Assembly: GCF_050947875.1 (NCBI RefSeq)
Contig: NC_134568.1
Coordinates: 262,426,115 to 262,490,114, forward strand
Length of the DNA: 64,000 nucleotides
Reading direction: 5' to 3'
Origin: Dermacentor variabilis
Lineage: Eukaryota > Arthropoda > Arachnida > Ixodida > Ixodidae
Part shown: positions 1-11,646 of the stretch, piece after piece
Layout of the letters: each line of letters starts with the position of its first letter
Position numbering within the stretch: position 1 is the first letter of the stretch
Notes under the pieces: model-generated
Seen by the model: only the letters and a program-made list of their open reading frames with translations
The model's database searches: none
What the model was told of the DNA's origin: nothing
Translations under genes and position numbers: made by a program

Positions 1-602
1 AGACAACGGTCGATCGTCCAGTCTTCGCAATGCGATAGATAATGTTTGTCTTTCCGACTCAAATCGATGACAATGGCACAATAAATGTTCCATGTTTTCT
101 TCCACGCCGCAGACGTCGCATGCAGCACTGTCGGTCATTCCAATCAAAGTAGTGGACGCCTTCGCGAAAGCCACACCCAACCACAGCCGGTGTAGAAGCG
201 ATGCCTCACATCGGTGAAGCCCGGGTGGAGGTCGAAGTTGGAGCGAAGGGTTCAGTTTGGACATCCTCGTACGCCTTATATTTGGGGTGTTCCACTCTGT
301 TAAAGAGAGCTTGCGTGCCAGGTGACGAAGCTGCTTTGCAGCGTCTGTCCTGGAAAGCGGAATGGGAACGCTGTTTTATTCTTGATGTGACTGTCGAGCA
401 GCTTTGTCTGCTTGGTCGTTTACCCTGATCCCGCAATGGCCAGGTAGCCACTGGAAAATAATTTTGTGGCCTTTCTGTTTGACGTCGGGATGAAGTTTGA
501 CGAGTTCGTATGTTATTTGTTTGTGAGCTCCACGTCTGAGAATTGACTGCATGCTTCTTAAAGCCGGTCTCGAGTCGGAAAATACGACCCATAGATTCTC
601 AC
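1..602 (-). pseudogene. I-group LINE ORF2, C-terminal part (RNase H end and zinc knuckle), cut by window edge
   Basis: Read on the minus strand from 600 down to 1, one frame stays open for about 200 codons except for a single TAA at 376-378. It starts inside an RNase H domain: FSDSRPALRS carries the third acidic residue, and WLPGHCGIRVNDQADKAAR carries the late His and Asp. It then runs through a basic linker (PLSRTDAAKQLRHLARKL) to the terminal zinc knuckle CDVCGVEENMEHLLCHC, followed by LRRLDDRPLS at the window edge. RNase H plus a CCHC-like knuckle after the reverse transcriptase is the layout of I-group non-LTR retrotransposons. The protein would have degraded the RNA strand of the RNA-DNA hybrid and bound nucleic acid. 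Similarity stops abruptly near 602, so the copy is 5' truncated or broken there. Because there is only one stop, this is one of the younger LINE remnants in the window. Confidence 0.85.
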
Positions 603-1639
603 AATACCTGGAATATGCGTAATTGTTTGTCTTTTTCTGTAAATGCTACGCTGGGGCTACCATGCACTTCGCCATTCCCCTGATTCTATGGAATGCGCCC
701 GACCCTTTCTCTAACAGAAGACAAAAAGAGGAAATAAAGGAGGGCAATTCGCCATTGAGATGTATAGGAAAGCACTTCTTGTTAGTGTAACTCTATGTGC
801 TGTTAAGTGTTTCTCACTGTTTAAATCATGATCATCACCCAGCATCTGGAGGAGCATGTCAGGCGAACAACCAGGCTAACATATCCAGCATATCATTAAA
901 GCTTCTCTTTCTCTCCCTTCTTTTATGTCAGAAAATGGAACAGTGAAGTTAGAAGACAGTCGTTTTCTTATAGGGAAATCAATAAGCCGATCTGAATACT
1001 GTCGCTTTGTTGCTTGCGAGTCGGCTTTCCTTTGATCAAAGCCGCGTCAGCTGGAGCCTGATTACAAGGGGCACGGCTTCAGCCGCATCGCCCGCATCCC
1101 ATATATGTCCCTACCTTTGGATGAAGATTTTGGTGCGTTCCGCGACTGAGTGTCAGTGTCACAAAGGGCCAAGGTAGAGACGCGCTCACTACACCTACCC
1201 TTATCCTTCGCCCTCGTATTGCGGGCCCCCACACACATCGAAGACTGCAGCAGTGTGGGTAGCTCCTCTATGCACTACAACCGCCGCCACTGCCACCACC
1301 ACCATTCCCCAAAAACCTGTGAAGTGCTTGCCCCAACAATGCTTCCACTCCCCCACCCGGTCATAAATATCCAGGAAACCCTCTCCCTTCTTCTCACAGA
1401 AGTTAAAAAAGCTGCCACGGACTGAGAAGAAGCTGCGCTCAGTGGTGTCAGACGAGATGACAGTGGCTGTGTGCAGTACTGAGTTAAGTGCAATGCACAA
1501 CCTAGCGATTGGCAAGCAATTAAGCTTCCTTAATCAAATATTGCGTATGTTGGTTGTTACGTTGCATGATAAACGTGAGCTTGCGGCTGCAGTCATTGGG
1601 ACTTTTATGTGAACTTCGTGAAATCTCTCCATCAGGTGA
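603..1639. other. Unassigned sequence, no gene seen
   Basis: Short frames only, with no recognisable protein family. The segment 1270-1310 is rich in CCA/CCG triplets. The only recognisable item is the repeat tail at 825-912, listed separately. Confidence 0.5.
825..912 (+). repeat. Shared retroelement 3'-tail-like segment, copy 1
   Basis: This stretch reads ATCACCCAGCATCTGGAGGA, then GCATGTCAGGCGAACAACCA, and ends in a TTCTCTTTCTCTCCC pyrimidine run. It is clearly homologous to 52137-52232 in the same orientation. A short conserved block ending in CT-rich sequence suggests the 3' end of a LINE or SINE. No coding part is attached here. Confidence 0.55.
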
Positions 1640-2090
1640 AAGACTGCGACAGCGAAGACAGCGCGAGGAGAAAAGCGGAGGAGGAAGGTATGTAGAACCA
1701 TAAAGCGGAAAACAGAGGAGGAGAATATGGCGAAAGCGTGAGAAGAAAAGCGTAGTGCCGCGCAAGACACGCTTTGCAGCGACGATGGCTACGAGATGGC
1801 GCCAGAGTAGAACGCGTCGTCTGTATGGAAACACAGCGCTGCATGAGCGGAGGTGTATCTGCGGTGGCTGCTGTGAATCGCGCCCGAGCCTCACCCACGC
1901 GTCACCCACGTGCCGCCTCTCGCGATCTCCCGATTAACGTGGCAGTCGCGCCAACCATCGCTCCATTTGCAACGTGCCGCACGAGACAGATTGTCTGCGC
2001 CAGCCAACATATCGCGAAATGAAAACTCATACAGCTGCGCTCAAATTTCGCATTAGGGTGTATAGTAATCATCGGTGAACTTTTTGGGCG
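1640..2090 (+). repeat. Long dispersed repeat, copy 1 of 3
   Basis: The segment aligns collinearly with 3147-3545 and, in shortened form, with 11280-11505. Shared landmarks in order are a GCGGAGAAAAGCGGAG block, TAGTGCCGCGCAAGAC, CGATGGCTACGAGA, ATGAGCGGAGGT, a CGATCTCC-type block, and CAAATTTCGCATTAG near the end. This copy has about 35 extra bases near 1690-1725 relative to copy 2. No terminal repeats, tail or conserved frame are visible, so it could be a non-autonomous DNA transposon or a fragment of a larger element. Frames through it are not shared between copies. Confidence 0.7.
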
Positions 2091-2842
2091 CAACTGTGAT
2101 CCAATAGGGGGGGGGGGGGACAAATTGAAGGCGCCAGTCACGTGTCTAGTGAAATATCGAGAGCAGATTTCGATCCGCGGTCATTCCGTGGAACAGTCGA
2201 AAGTGCTAAGTGAAAACCGGCGGAGTGGACCTGTACTCTGTGTGACGTATAGTTCCCCTTCACGCTTTCTTTTTCGTTCTCTTACTGCTCAATGTGTTTT
2301 GTGACGCCGTGGCAGTAGTGGCCACGGTGGTAGTGGTTAGAGTGCACTATAGTATAGTTGTCGCTATGGTGGCATTGCTTTTGCTGCTCAATATTGACAC
2401 AATGACAGTTTCGACTCGGATAGTTCTGATACGTGCGACGAACCACACACACACAACGACACTGAAGCCGCAGACTTTGAGCGGGCATTCGACCGGATTT
2501 TTCGTCTGCGCTGGCACCGAGCTATGGAAGACTACACGCAGGCTGTCCTGGGTAACCCTGGACCAGGTATAGCAGTACCGCTCTCACGCTATATTCTTCA
2601 GCGGCGTGGGTTGGGTTCCAATCGCGGTATTAGGCGTTTCTCTAAGCCAAAAAGGGGGGTTCGCTCGCGGAGTTGGTCGGCTGCCTGCGAATCCACCATT
2701 GGAATTTGCCATTCGTTCTGTAGAAGCGGAAGAGCGAGCATACATACAATGTGTCGTCTGGCGGCAAGATCAAAAGTTTAGCATCAAGACTCCGTTACCG
2801 TTACCGGCGCTTGTCTGCGCAAGTGTCTGTCATTCCTCATAA
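2091..2842. other. Unassigned sequence, no gene seen
   Basis: A poly-G run lies at about 2107-2119 and a GTGG/GGTAG-rich stretch at 2300-2340. Nothing recognisable as a gene or known repeat was found. Confidence 0.4.
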
Positions 2843-2957
2843 GACACAATTATTTTGCAGCTAAAAGAACAACCTCAATGAAAAGGTACCCCGGCCCATG
2901 ACACAAATTATTTAGCGGCTAAAAGAACAAAATATAAATAAAAAGTACCCCCGCCCG
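2843..2957 (+). repeat. Two-copy tandem duplication, period about 57 bp
   Basis: The unit begins with GACACAAT(T) and contains GCTAAAAGAACAA, then an A-rich stretch ending in GGTACCCC or AGTACCCC. It occurs at 2843-2899 and again at 2900-2957. The copies differ by several substitutions and small indels, so the duplication is not recent. Confidence 0.7.
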
Positions 2958-3039
2958 TGCCAGTCGGAAGACGTTGCAATCTGCTTTTATCACTCTGGGC
3001 TGTTATTGATAGCTGGTTATCGCTTTTTAGAGGGCTCTT

Positions 3040-3545
3040 AGGCGCCCGTTCCTTGTGCCAGCGTCGGCGTCGGCGTTGTTCCTCGCAACTGAGCGAACGA
3101 ACACACCAAAGAATGAAAGCGAACGCGGAGCGCAGCGGCAGTTGAAAAACGGTGATAGCAAAGACAGCGGGCGGAGAAAAGCGGAGTAGGAGGGTATGGC
3201 GAAAACGTTAGAATAAAAACGTAGTGCCGCGCAAGACGGACTTTGCTGCAACGATGGCTACGAGACGTCGCCAGAATAGCGCGCCTCGTCGGTAAGGAAG
3301 CAAAGCGCTCCATGAGCGGAGGTCTATCTGCGGCGGCTGTTGTGAAATCGCGCCCGTACGTCACTAAGGTGCCGCCTCGCAATCTCCCGATTACCGAGGC
3401 AGTCGTGCCACACTTGGCTCCGTTTGCTACGCGCAACACGAGAAAGGTTGTCCGCGCCAGCCAATACATCGCGAAATGCAAACACGTATAGGGCTAAGCT
3501 CAAATTTCGCATTAGCGAGCGTCGTAATCGTCTGTGAATTTGAAA
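3040..3545 (+). repeat. Long dispersed repeat, copy 2 of 3
   Basis: This is the longest copy of the family seen at 1640 and 11195. It begins with CTTAGGCGCCCGTTCC and a GTCGGCGTCGGCGT run, which copy 3 shares (CTTAGGCGCTCGTCC and CGTCGGCGT). It continues with the block shared with copy 1 and ends near CAAATTTCGCATTAGCGAG. All copies lie in the same orientation. No coding capacity is conserved between copies. Confidence 0.7.
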
Positions 3546-6500
3546 ACATCGATCCTTGCTGTATACTCACATAACTGAGCGAGACGCGTGGCAGTATTTT
3601 GGAGGCTGCCGCTTGTTGTCCGTTTGGCATAAGACGCAGACAAATATATCAGCATAAAAGCAACACGGCCTCTTCTATAGGCCATGAACAATACATGCGG
3701 AACTGCCACTATACGTAGTCTCATTTCGTTCATAGAGGTCCCGGCGAGTGCGACCGGCAGCCTTCGAGTGACAACGGTGACATACCGAGGTTGGCTCCGC
3801 GCAGTGTCGCCACTTCCCGCTTCTTGTGAACGCATCTTGCAACACTTCAAATCGTTATGGATAGAACTGAACTACAAAACCAGTTTCCTTCGTCCGAATT
3901 GCTTATCATTTAGTTCAGGTCAGTCGCCAGTCGGCTCCCGAACTCGTCTGCGCGCTGGGCGTAACATTCGTTGAACGAATTCGACACAGCCTCAAATTCG
4001 ATTTGGACGGTTGGCAAGGGCTGACAATAGTGAATTTCTACTTCGGAAGTACGTTTCAGGACACTTTGCGCCCACACTTTAGGGTGTTCAAGCTTACGTT
4101 AGCCAAGCTGTTAAGGAAAAATATAAACGGTCTAACGACCAAACACCGTTGGCGTCATAATCGTTTCTTGCTCCGTGTTTTTCTTTCCTTTTCCTTTTTT
4201 CTTTCGTTTTTTTTTTCAGAAAGGCTAAGGTTAGCTAGGGGACACTCAGTATATCTACAAGGACATGGTGATGCGGCAATTGGGTTACTTGTGCGATGTT
4301 TTCCCTCAGCAGTTGATTTCACGAAAGTTGGCAGTTCGGTTCGTCAGTGCCTCTGTAGCCAGAACGACACTGCTGTACACCACAGTCACTAGACATCGAT
4401 CTTCAAGCTCCTGAGGACATTCGAGCTTCTCTGCATACGCTAAAAAACAGAAAGATCGCGTAAAGTCGCCACAAAACTCACACCAACAAACCGGCCACCT
4501 GCAGCACCACTTGTCGAGTCCCCCCTCAAGATGCCCCCTCTGAACCGGTGGAGCCTTCCGGCGGTCATTTTTAGCAGCGTATCAAGCTCTTGAATAGCGT
4601 GACAGAGAAGTTTCGTGACAAGCTAACGTATCAAAGGACTGTGCTGTTACAAATGAGGGACTTTCCTACTGACTTGTTCAGCTTTAAAGCATGAAATGCG
4701 TTTAGCTCCCGTTGTCTGCGATCTTCAAGTCACCTTGAGCCATAGGCCAGAGCCGCTATGCGGGCATTGCAACGAGAACATCCGGGAAACCAGCCAAAAC
4801 TTAAGAAAATTCGGTCTCTGGCTTCCAACCCTTTATACATAACTACATTACATACGCTATAGCATAAAAAAAAGCTGTTAGTTTAAAGGAAATTTACAGA
4901 AATGTTATGTACCGCAAAAGAAGTATTCTGAGAATGCGCTATGACGGAAGCCTGTTAAAAGAAAAGAACAGAAATTTTCGGTTCTTCTTGATCTCTAGCC
5001 TATAAATCGAGTCAAAACTAAAATATAACCGTTTTCAATTATTGTAACCGCATAAAAAACTTTAGGGTGACATATTAATGTTTTTTTTTTCAAACACGCC
5101 GTTTTTTTGCATATACCACGCACCACACGCTGTTTGCGGTACTGCTTTGATGCCCCGTGCCATAATCAAGATGGCTGCTCTTCGAGCCAACGCATGTCAG
5201 CACTGCCCCGTTTATGTTTTCCAAAATCGTAAGAGGTGAGTGGTTTTCTTCTCAAGTACGTTACAAACAGTGCACGACGCATACATTTACCCAGTATTTT
5301 CCGCGTTTCATGACATTGAACAGGACTACAATGTAGGCCGCAAGAAAAATTCAGGCGGACACTGGCAAAATTTAGCAACTACGTGTTCCGAAATTTCAGC
5401 GTGCGTTGCACTTTGTGACGTAACGTGGCATTTGGGTAATAAATTTAGCTTTAGTTTTTTGTTATAGCATATGTAAGGACTATATAGCCAGTGGGCTTGA
5501 CACATGTATTATTTTCTATTCTTTCCTTTTCAGAATGTACTTGTTTTTGCTGTGGCTGCTAGAAAAAGAAAGCATGCGTGAGCTCTCAACAAAGCTCACT
5601 CAGCGACATTAGCTCTTACCTACGATTAAGTGTTTAGTTTATTGAAGTGAAAGCATGAAAGCAAATTTCGACTTTTTTTCTGTTGTGTAATATTTCATTT
5701 GTTTTGATGCTGGCATATGAACCCGCCGCATATGAGGGCACATAGTATCCAGTATTGACTTCGTTGCTTCTTTAGCTGCGGTTCCACTGTTTTAGTGCGT
5801 TACTATTGGGAAATGATTTTGCATGTGAATAATTCGCTTCATTTTGAAGATAGTTAGCGGGATCACTGGACTGCGTGGCTTTGTGTATACTATCTGCGCA
5901 TTTTAAAAGCACAGCGCGGAAGGTGCTAGTACCCGAGCCGCGAAGATATGCTGTCGTCGCGCTCGTGGCCACGAAGAATGGCTCGCAGGTTGTCTGCTAG
6001 CCTCCCTTCCTGACTCTGACAAAGAATAGCTAAATGCATGAATGGTGGACTGCAAAAAATCAGAAACAAACGGTCAAAATTTGCATAAGTTCAAATGCAG
6101 CAACACATCTAGTAAAAAAAATTAAAAAGGCAGCACGTGTCATTGTTTAACGCAATTAATACATTACAGTTAACGTAATGTGTCCACTGCTTTAAATTAT
6201 CAAGACTATTTTCTACCTGCGCCATTCTGCTAGACAAAGTTACGAAAATAGTTGACCTGTAATTTTTTTGTGACTGCGCATTTCGCGACAGGGGGAAACT
6301 GACAGAGGCAGCACCGGAGGGAGGGGGGGGGCGGCTTCGACTCCGCCAACACGTGCGTACTTAGCGCGCGGAGTCGTACTTCGCCTTTCGTGCGTACTTC
6401 GCCTTTCGGCAGAATGTGCGACTGTTTTTTATTTCGAAAAATTAAAAAAAGGCATGGCGCATATCGCACAATTCGGCCTATTGATATAGATTACACAAAG

Positions 6501-6865
6501 AATTGGACTTTACTTCAGTGACAGATTGCAATGTTCAGGTTGCTAATTAAAACGATTCACTGAATAACTTCAGAACTATTATATTTGAAGCATATGTACA
6601 AATTTTGAAATTGAGGCCAAAAAGTAGTCGAGTCATTGCATCACTTCTCCACTGATCGGATTCAATTCCACAATTTCAACATGTTCCTCAAGTGAATGGT
6701 AAGATCAGTTAAGAATACTTATGAAAGAAGAAGTCATGAGATAATTTGCACATTTGTTTTTGATATCACGTTCTAACTGGCAGCATGGTTTAAAAAAAAT
6801 GTTTTAACCATAGTTGCACAAACGTATGTTGATAGCAGAAGCTTGATGTGGGCGAGTTGGTTTTG
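3546..6865. other. Unassigned sequence, no gene seen apart from one weak exon candidate
   Basis: This is AT-rich unique-looking sequence with short frames only and no recognisable protein family. The only item noted is the short ATG-to-splice-donor segment at 5171-5235, listed separately with low confidence. A small GC- and CG-rich patch lies at 6280-6420. Confidence 0.4.
5171..5235 (+). other. Possible short first coding exon (weak)
   Basis: An ATG in good context (CAAGATGGCTGC) opens a 22-codon stretch beginning MAALRANACQHCPVY. It runs to AAGAG followed by GTGAGTGG, a close match to a metazoan splice donor at 5236; without splicing the frame stops at 5237. No acceptor or second exon could be matched and the peptide was not recognised. 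A chance match is quite possible at this length. Confidence 0.15.
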
Positions 6866-6983
6866 CATACTTCGAGAAAAGAGCGCTACGAAGACGCGGA
6901 CTAAAAGAGGAAGAGCGCCTTGTCCATAGTACATGTCCCTATTTTAGTCCGCGTCTTCGTACCGATCTTTTCTTCAAGGTATG
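6866..6983. repeat. Foldback (hairpin) element
   Basis: The left arm 6866-6906 (containing GAAGACGCGGACTAAAA) is the inverted complement of the right arm 6941-6983 (TTTTAGTCCGCGTCTTCGTA, then TCTTTTCTTCAAGGTATG). The arms are interrupted by small mismatches and enclose about 34 bp with AGCGCCTTGTCC. Order and sequence style match the arms at 41468-41585 and 63762-64000. I infer that it is a remnant of Penelope-like element ends, but there is no coding sequence here to prove it. Confidence 0.7.
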
Positions 6984-8056
6984 TTAATATTGTCATAAAT
7001 AGGTGACACGCATAAAAACGACCGACAAAACGACCAAGATAGTGGGAGGGCGGTAATTACACTTGTAGCAGAACCGGTGGAGACCAGTCTGAGATTTCTT
7101 TGTCTTCATTGACTGTTGTTCCTTTAAAGTTAAACAATAATCGTTGTGAATGTGCCGCCTTTTCTATGCTTAACAGCACTTAAAAAGGAAAACCACAGAC
7201 GCCTCAATCAACCTGAGGTTCACAAATCCTCTACCTTAGTGCATATTGGCAGTAATAAAATGAAGCTTGTCAGTGCAATGTTCTCTTTAGGCTTCTCCAT
7301 GTTTGAAAGAAACAGCGACCACCAACGTGTGTGTGCGTTGTATATGTGTATGCGTGTGTGTTGTGTGTGTCGCGGGGCGGAGGAAAGGGCGTGTACATTT
7401 TGTCCCATGGTGAGTGCCGTTTGTTTCAAAGTGGATACGGTGCCACTGACTGGCCACGTACTAATATTCTGCAGTTACGTGAAACGAAATAGTCGTCTTG
7501 CTGGAATAAACATTATTCGGAAGTGGCCTCCCCCACGGTACTCATATACGCACACACTGCAGGGCTTCGTTGACCACTCTTCCCCCAAGAAATATTGACT
7601 AAAGTGCTTCCCCGAGCTCTGTACAATCATGCTACTGCCTCACCACTGTTGTTTTCAAGTCAGTCGCAGCATGACACTCTGAGAGAGGAACCAAGGTCCA
7701 GCGCCCAAGTTAGCAGCCCGGCCTTGCACCAAAATTTGTCTCCATAATCAGGTGCCTTCACGATTGAGTTTTAGATGTCTTGATCAACGCAATGCCGAGG
7801 CCACTTTGAGTTTTTTTGTTCAGCACCATTATGGTTTGATATGTAAACTGGTTCTCTTGCACTGCAGTAAGAAGTTCGCTGTTTCTATTTTGTTTTGCTT
7901 GCTTTAAAGGAGAACGTTTTTCTATTTTTGTACCGAACAAACTGTAGCCTGGCTCTTCTTTGTAGCACCATTTACCAGTGTTAGTGCTGCCGCCTGCGCT
8001 TTGTCACGCATGACTCCATGAAATATCTGGTTCTTAGGTTCATTAAAAAAAAACAC
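6984..8056. other. Unassigned sequence with a GT-rich patch
   Basis: No gene was recognised. A degenerate GT repeat lies at about 7327-7372. The longest frame (7146-7598) has no family resemblance and covers the low-complexity patch. Confidence 0.4.
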
Positions 8057-8282
8057 CCGACGCAGTGCCTAAGCGGCTATGGTGTTGCGCTGCTAAGCAC
8101 AAAGTCATGGGATCGAATCCCGGCGGCGGAGGCGGCTGCATTTTGATGGGGCGAAATGCAAAAACGTCTCTGTGCCGTGCCTTAGGGCTACGTGAAGGAT
8201 CCCCTAGTGATCAAAATTATTCCAGAGTTGCCCTACTACGGTGTGCCTCACCATAAAGTGGTGGTTTGGCAAGTAACACCCT
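8057..8282 (+). mobile_element. tRNA-derived SINE (Ruka-like), copy 1
   Basis: The head resembles a tRNA with an internal pol III promoter: the A-box region reads GCCTAAGCGGCTATGG and the B box GGATCGAATCC lies at 8110-8120. The body follows the pattern shared with the copies at 20949 and 41768: GATGGGGCGAAATGCAAAAA, then a TGATCAAAATTATTCCAGAG block and CTACGGTGTGCCTCA. It ends in a short A-rich stretch. Such elements are transcribed by RNA polymerase III and mobilised by a LINE. The name Ruka is given from memory of a tick SINE and was not checked by search. Confidence 0.8.
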
Positions 8283-11194
8283 GAACTTATTCATAGAAAA
8301 AAAAAGAAAATAAGCGTCAGAGTGAAACTAGAATAAATAATTTTCCGGTGAGAACAGTTTTGCTATTTTGCGACTCAGCTACGACGAATAAAACAATATC
8401 TGACTTTCCACAAAAGTTTCTTTTTACATCGAAAAGGCATTTGATTGTATTTGCACTTGAACACGCACATGTCTTCAACGTGCACTTCACAATATATTAA
8501 CACTGTGACATAATGCACACCGACCATTATGCCTCATACACACTGCTCACCCATCTTGATGCAATTGTGTGTCGCAAATTTGTGCATGAATACGTGCCGT
8601 GACTAATTCAAAACAAATTTACTGACGGGGTCGGGTGGAGTTCCGTAACTTGTCCATCAGTGCCTATTATAAACGAAGATGTGCGTATTTATTTACTTCG
8701 CTTGCCTTGCTTTGAAAGGGCATGTACTTTTCCTGTTCTTTTTCCTCCACGTACGCGTGCGATCCATGGCAAGCGGAAGCTTACTTATAGCCTGGGAAAT
8801 TTGCTTTTAAACTGTTATAACACCTGGAGGAAAAGCGATGCTGCTTGATTTCTGAACCTAGTGAGCATAAGCTGTTCTATTAGTATATCTGTTTTCACGT
8901 TTATCTTCCAGTGATGCTTTGGTGTAAAATAAAATAGAAATTCACTTTCTTCTACAATGCCCTAAATTACAATTTATTTCTTACAGCTACTGAAAGAAAA
9001 AGTGTTGACCATATTTAAGAGCAGCGGAAGAAAACAGTGTAAAGTAAAAGCAGAGACACACACGAGCGCTACGTGTGACCTTTGTCTCTTCGCGCTGCAG
9101 TGCAACATTGGCAGTTGAACACAGCCTAATTTTTGTTTTGAGACCCGCTGCATATATACATGATAGTTGTTATGTTATAATAATTATGTGACGCACGATA
9201 GAAAAACACGAGAGAAGTTCACATGAAAATGGAGGCTAGAAGTCATAACCAGCGCTAGAACAAGGAATATCGGCTGCAGTCAACGTTTCTACAAGGAAAA
9301 TTCTCTCCGTGTGGGCGGCAACTTCCCTCACGAAGAGAAATGCCCTTTCAAAGCGTTGGCTTCAGCGACCGTCCTGGTTGGCCTATTATTCATCACGATA
9401 GAGAATTGCTCTTACACATCACACTTCTGTACAGTGGAACAGAAAAAGAAAGTGAAGTAATAGAAAGATATAAACAGAAAACAGCAATTTTTCTGTGCCT
9501 CAACATGGATAATTGTTTTACAGATAAGTTTTCTGTAACATAAAACAGGAAATATTATAAAATAACACATAAACTTTAAACAAAAACAGAACTTTTCATG
9601 TAATACAAAACAGATAACTGTCTTTCAACACAAAATTTCTCTTAATGTAAAACACAAAGAATGTGTTAAATCATAGAAAACGGGAAAATAGAAAGAGCAG
9701 CTTTACAGAAGTTTTCTGGCAAGGCAGCTGCCAGAAAATTTCGTTTTTTTAAAAGAAATTTTTTTTACAGTGTTGTTGCTGCCCAAGCAAGTTACAAAAA
9801 ATATTGCGTCTGAATTCCTACTCATGTTTTTTCACAATATCACTCAAGCTTAAGCTGAAGTTTTATTTATCACTTCCAATAGCGACGTTCAAAAGGTAGA
9901 TGCAGGGCACCATACACTTCCTTGGTCATCTTTTGACACTGAGACAGGGTCGCCTGTGCTCTCTTGAACCCCAACGGTCCGTCAGTTCCGCGGCGCGGGT
10001 ATTACATCGCCTCAATAGATGGCGTCACGCTACGTGGAGCCTGCTTTTCTTCTATCTAGGCAGTCTCCCTGGCATCTATCGCTGCCTGTCGTGCCGCCTT
10101 CAGTCGGTTTTCTTCTTCTAGCTGGGCGGCATCCAAATGGACCAGTGCTCAGTAGGGCGTGGTGCGGTGTGGTGAGGTGTGCCGTTCCGAACTTGCACTA
10201 CACCCATTTTAAGAGTGTAGCTAGTATCATCTCCAACCAATCTTCTGTGGCGGTTGCCATTTCATGCTTACATCTACTCTCGATTGCGGGAGAGCCAGCA
10301 TTTTTTTTTTTTGTACAGCGTCAATAGCAATCAACATGCCATCTAGGTTTGCATATTGGGTTAAACGAGGCCACGCATCTGCCAACATATAAAGATATTT
10401 CTAAAAATCTGTGTCTGACATTTACTTTTTTTTCTTGTACACACGTTTAGATATTACATCAATTGTCGCAACCAAATTTTTTGAAAAAGGTGCTAAAAAC
10501 CGGAAAATAAAAAATTACTTAGGGCGCTCTGCTTGCGGTATAAAGCGAAGCTTTATTTGCCTAATTTCCCGAGTTATGCGTGGCCGCCTGGCCGCTGGCT
10601 GTTGGGTCGGTTCTTATCTCGGCGGATATATTTGTACATATATATAGACAGGTTTCATTAAATTACCACCTCATTTTGATTTATTTTTCTTTAATTTAGC
10701 CCCACAGCATGTACAACTGGGGGTGTGCCCGTTTTTGGCCAATCCTCCAGAATGGGCATATATGTCCCGCTGTGACACAAGAGGCACGGAATCCCTATAT
10801 ATTGCTTGATGCGTGTCATGCTTAACTGTGCATACACCTGGCATCATCACTCCTCCCTCAACAAGCATCATACATCGCATTCGTCCTTGTGACGTCACTG
10901 CGTATACGTCTGACAATGTGCATCCGCCTGAATTGGAGTTTGCATTTCGGCATAGCTTGTGAACGATGCCGTGCATAAACAAAAATAAATTGCATGATAA
11001 TAAAGTTATGACCGTTGTAGTGGAAACGCATAAACATTCCACGAGATTACTCGTTGCATAGCATACTCGAAAGTAAACACGAGTGTACGCGTCGCAGTTA
11101 GATGTATAGCATATTTAACCGCTTCACTAAAGCTTCGCTTTACGTAGCCTTGCAACATCTGCGTTGGATTTGCATTATCTTCTAAAGCGCAGAT
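8283..11194. other. Unassigned, AT-rich sequence; contains a degenerate AT-rich repeat field
   Basis: No gene was recognised. The part 9440-9770 is listed separately. The stretch 9897-10330 is more GC-balanced, with frames on the plus strand but no family resemblance. A run of T at 10301-10312 lies inside the longest of these frames. Confidence 0.4.
9440..9770. repeat. Degenerate AT-rich short-unit repeat field ending in a hairpin
   Basis: Variants of a short unit built from AAAACAGA..TTTCTGTAA recur many times, for example TTTTCTGTAACATAAAACAG, GTAATACAAAACAG and AATGTAAAACAC. Near the right end TTTTCTGGCA (9712-9721) is the exact complement of TGCCAGAAAA (9729-9738), giving a 10-bp stem with a 7-base loop. 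The field could be an old MITE built from short palindromes. No coding content is seen. Confidence 0.5.
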
Positions 11195-11505
11195 CTTAGG
11201 CGCTCGTCCCTGCGTTTCGCGTCGGCGTCCCTCGTCGGCGTGACCGAGTGACCGAGCACAGCTAACGATGAAAGCCCGAACGCGGCGGATGCTGTCTGCG
11301 ACGGATGCTACGAATCGCGCTCACGCGTCACCCACGCGCTGCCTCTCGCGATCTCCAGATTAGCGAGGCAGTTGCATCACACTTCGTTCCGTTTGCAATG
11401 TGACGCACGAGACGCTGTCCGCGCCATCCAATACAGCGCGGAATGAAAACACGTATAGAGCTACGCTCGAATTTCGCAGTAGGGAGTATGGTAATTGGTG
11501 AACTT
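11195..11505 (+). repeat. Long dispersed repeat, copy 3 of 3 (internally deleted)
   Basis: The left end (CTTAGGCGCTCGTCC with CGTCGGCGT repeats and an AACGATGAAAGC block) matches copy 2 at 3040. The right end (CTCTCGCGATCTCC, GCACGAGAC, GTCCGCGCCA, CTCGAATTTCGCAGTAGG) matches copies 1 and 2. The middle of the unit, roughly 200 bases, is missing. This gives the family's shared ends more weight than any single copy. Confidence 0.65.
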
Positions 11506-11646
11506 CTTTTCCCAAGATTTTGGGATCAAGAATCAGTTAACGTAAAAAAAAAAGATCGCCGCCCAAGCACTCGGTACAGATAGTTAACCATTGAAGCTGA
11601 AACGTGCGGCCCCGCTGTTTATCACTGGGTTCATCCCGACGGCTCA

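Noticed and set aside
206..592. A 128-codon frame on the minus strand starting MGRIFRLETG
   Set aside because: It is a shifted reading of the LINE RNase H region; the true frame is the one carrying FSDSRPALRS.
8057..8130. A tRNA gene at the SINE head
   Set aside because: Only the pol III boxes are kept; the rest follows the SINE body shared with other copies.
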